Assembly (NCBI GenBank): GCA_021234535.1
Contig: CM037843.1
Span: forward strand, 13,911,979 to 13,975,978
Reading direction: 5' to 3'
Source: Stichopus chloronotus
Taxonomy: Eukaryota; Echinodermata; Holothuroidea; Aspidochirotida; Stichopodidae
DNA: 64,000 nt
Every line of letters begins with the position of its first letter. Position 1 is the first letter of the stretch. The notes beneath the pieces are model-generated. The model saw nothing but the letters and a program-made list of their open reading frames with translations. It had not been told where the DNA came from and made no database searches. The position numbers and the translations under genes are program-made. Positions 63,396 to 64,000 of this stretch are shown here, in pieces.

Positions 63396-64000
63396 CCTAC
63401 CACAGTCACACGAAAAATTTGTCGTGCCATCAGAGAGCAAATCAACCCACTTAAACGATCGACTGATTGCAAATCACGCGTAACACAATCCGTATACTGT
63501 TCACAGTAAACCAACTATTAGTGCAACATACTGTACAAAAGAAAAAAAAGTAGTGAGTGGGTTGATCTGTTTGTTAAAAAAAAAAGACAGGATTTGTTCA
63601 AGGAAGTACATTATTATTAGAGGCACCGCTCTAATGACATCACACAAAACCAATAACCATTACAATTCGTAAAACACGACATAAACACGGTCTGACCATG
63701 ATCGTCTACCATGTTTAAGAATTTTGTCCATGGTAATTCCATTCATTTACTCAAAAAAAAAAAAAAATCAGTCGTAGATGCTCAACGACGTCGACAAGGA
63801 TGCTATGGCAACCAATAAGAGGGACCTCTGCACGACGACATACGTTGCTTTGATCACTACGTGTCTATCGCTGTGACACAAGTTGATACTTTGAGCGAAG
63901 TAACTTCACTCGGATGCAGGTTCAGCTACGTTAAGTCAATAATTTTCAGTAATCAATCCTTTGGCAATTCTATGAGGAGACAGTCAGAAAACACCGACAC
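63396..64000. other. No recognisable gene
   Basis: Sequence downstream of the satellite, with A homopolymers at 63541-63548 and 63755-63768 and CTATGGCAACC (half X-box) near 63802. Nothing else is supported. Confidence 0.5.

Noticed and set aside
63796..63812. RFX X-box near the window end (GCTATGGCAACC)
   Set aside because: Only a half-site matches. Such words are common.
1..64000. Autonomous transposon, reverse transcriptase, integrated virus or CRISPR array
   Set aside because: None of the frames carries a transposase, polymerase or capsid-like motif, and no spaced identical repeats were seen. The repeats here are short and non-coding.

Overview
This window looks like non-coding nuclear DNA of a marine invertebrate animal, most likely an echinoderm and possibly a sea cucumber. 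It is AT-rich by eye, with no operons, no dense reading frames and no rRNA or clean tRNA genes. Homopolymer runs, microsatellites, minisatellites, fold-back repeats and short SINE-like fragments are frequent. The taxonomic guess rests mainly on the one gene I can identify, because eclosion-hormone-type precursors are known from arthropods and from echinoderms. The class-level guess is inference.

The only well-supported protein-coding gene is at 34188-34475 (+). It is a 95-residue secreted neuropeptide precursor with six cysteines in eclosion-hormone spacing. It has a signal peptide, a Lys-Arg processing site and a C-terminal Gly-Arg-Lys-Lys that predicts amidation. The coding exon starts directly behind a pyrimidine-rich splice acceptor, so an untranslated 5' exon probably lies upstream. 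A candidate poly(A) signal lies about 1.1 kb downstream.

From 1 to 30 kb I see intergenic or intronic sequence: a nested fold-back repeat at 2.3-2.8 kb, an 81-base AT microsatellite at 10.9 kb, and many isolated poly(G)/poly(C) runs. At 30.4 kb there is a small structured element with a partial hammerhead-like core. The 39-42 kb part is a patchwork of repeats: a minisatellite, copies of a CAGTGGCGTA-type element with G/C-rich body, tRNA-like SINE heads, and a motif present three times. A diverged direct duplication occurs at 47.7 and 49.6 kb. The 53-57.5 kb part holds a pair of perfect NF-kB-type sites, two blocks of degenerate tandem repeats, and a palindrome-bearing repeat. The 57.6-59.5 kb part is richer in CpG and in TAGGCCTA-like words, and has one tentative minus-strand exon. 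The window ends with a tandem satellite of five units of about 143 bases at 62.7-63.4 kb.

The 8-base CRE palindrome TGACGTCA occurs eleven times, against roughly one expected for this composition. I found no transposase, reverse transcriptase, viral gene or multi-gene system. The most valuable item is the neuropeptide gene.
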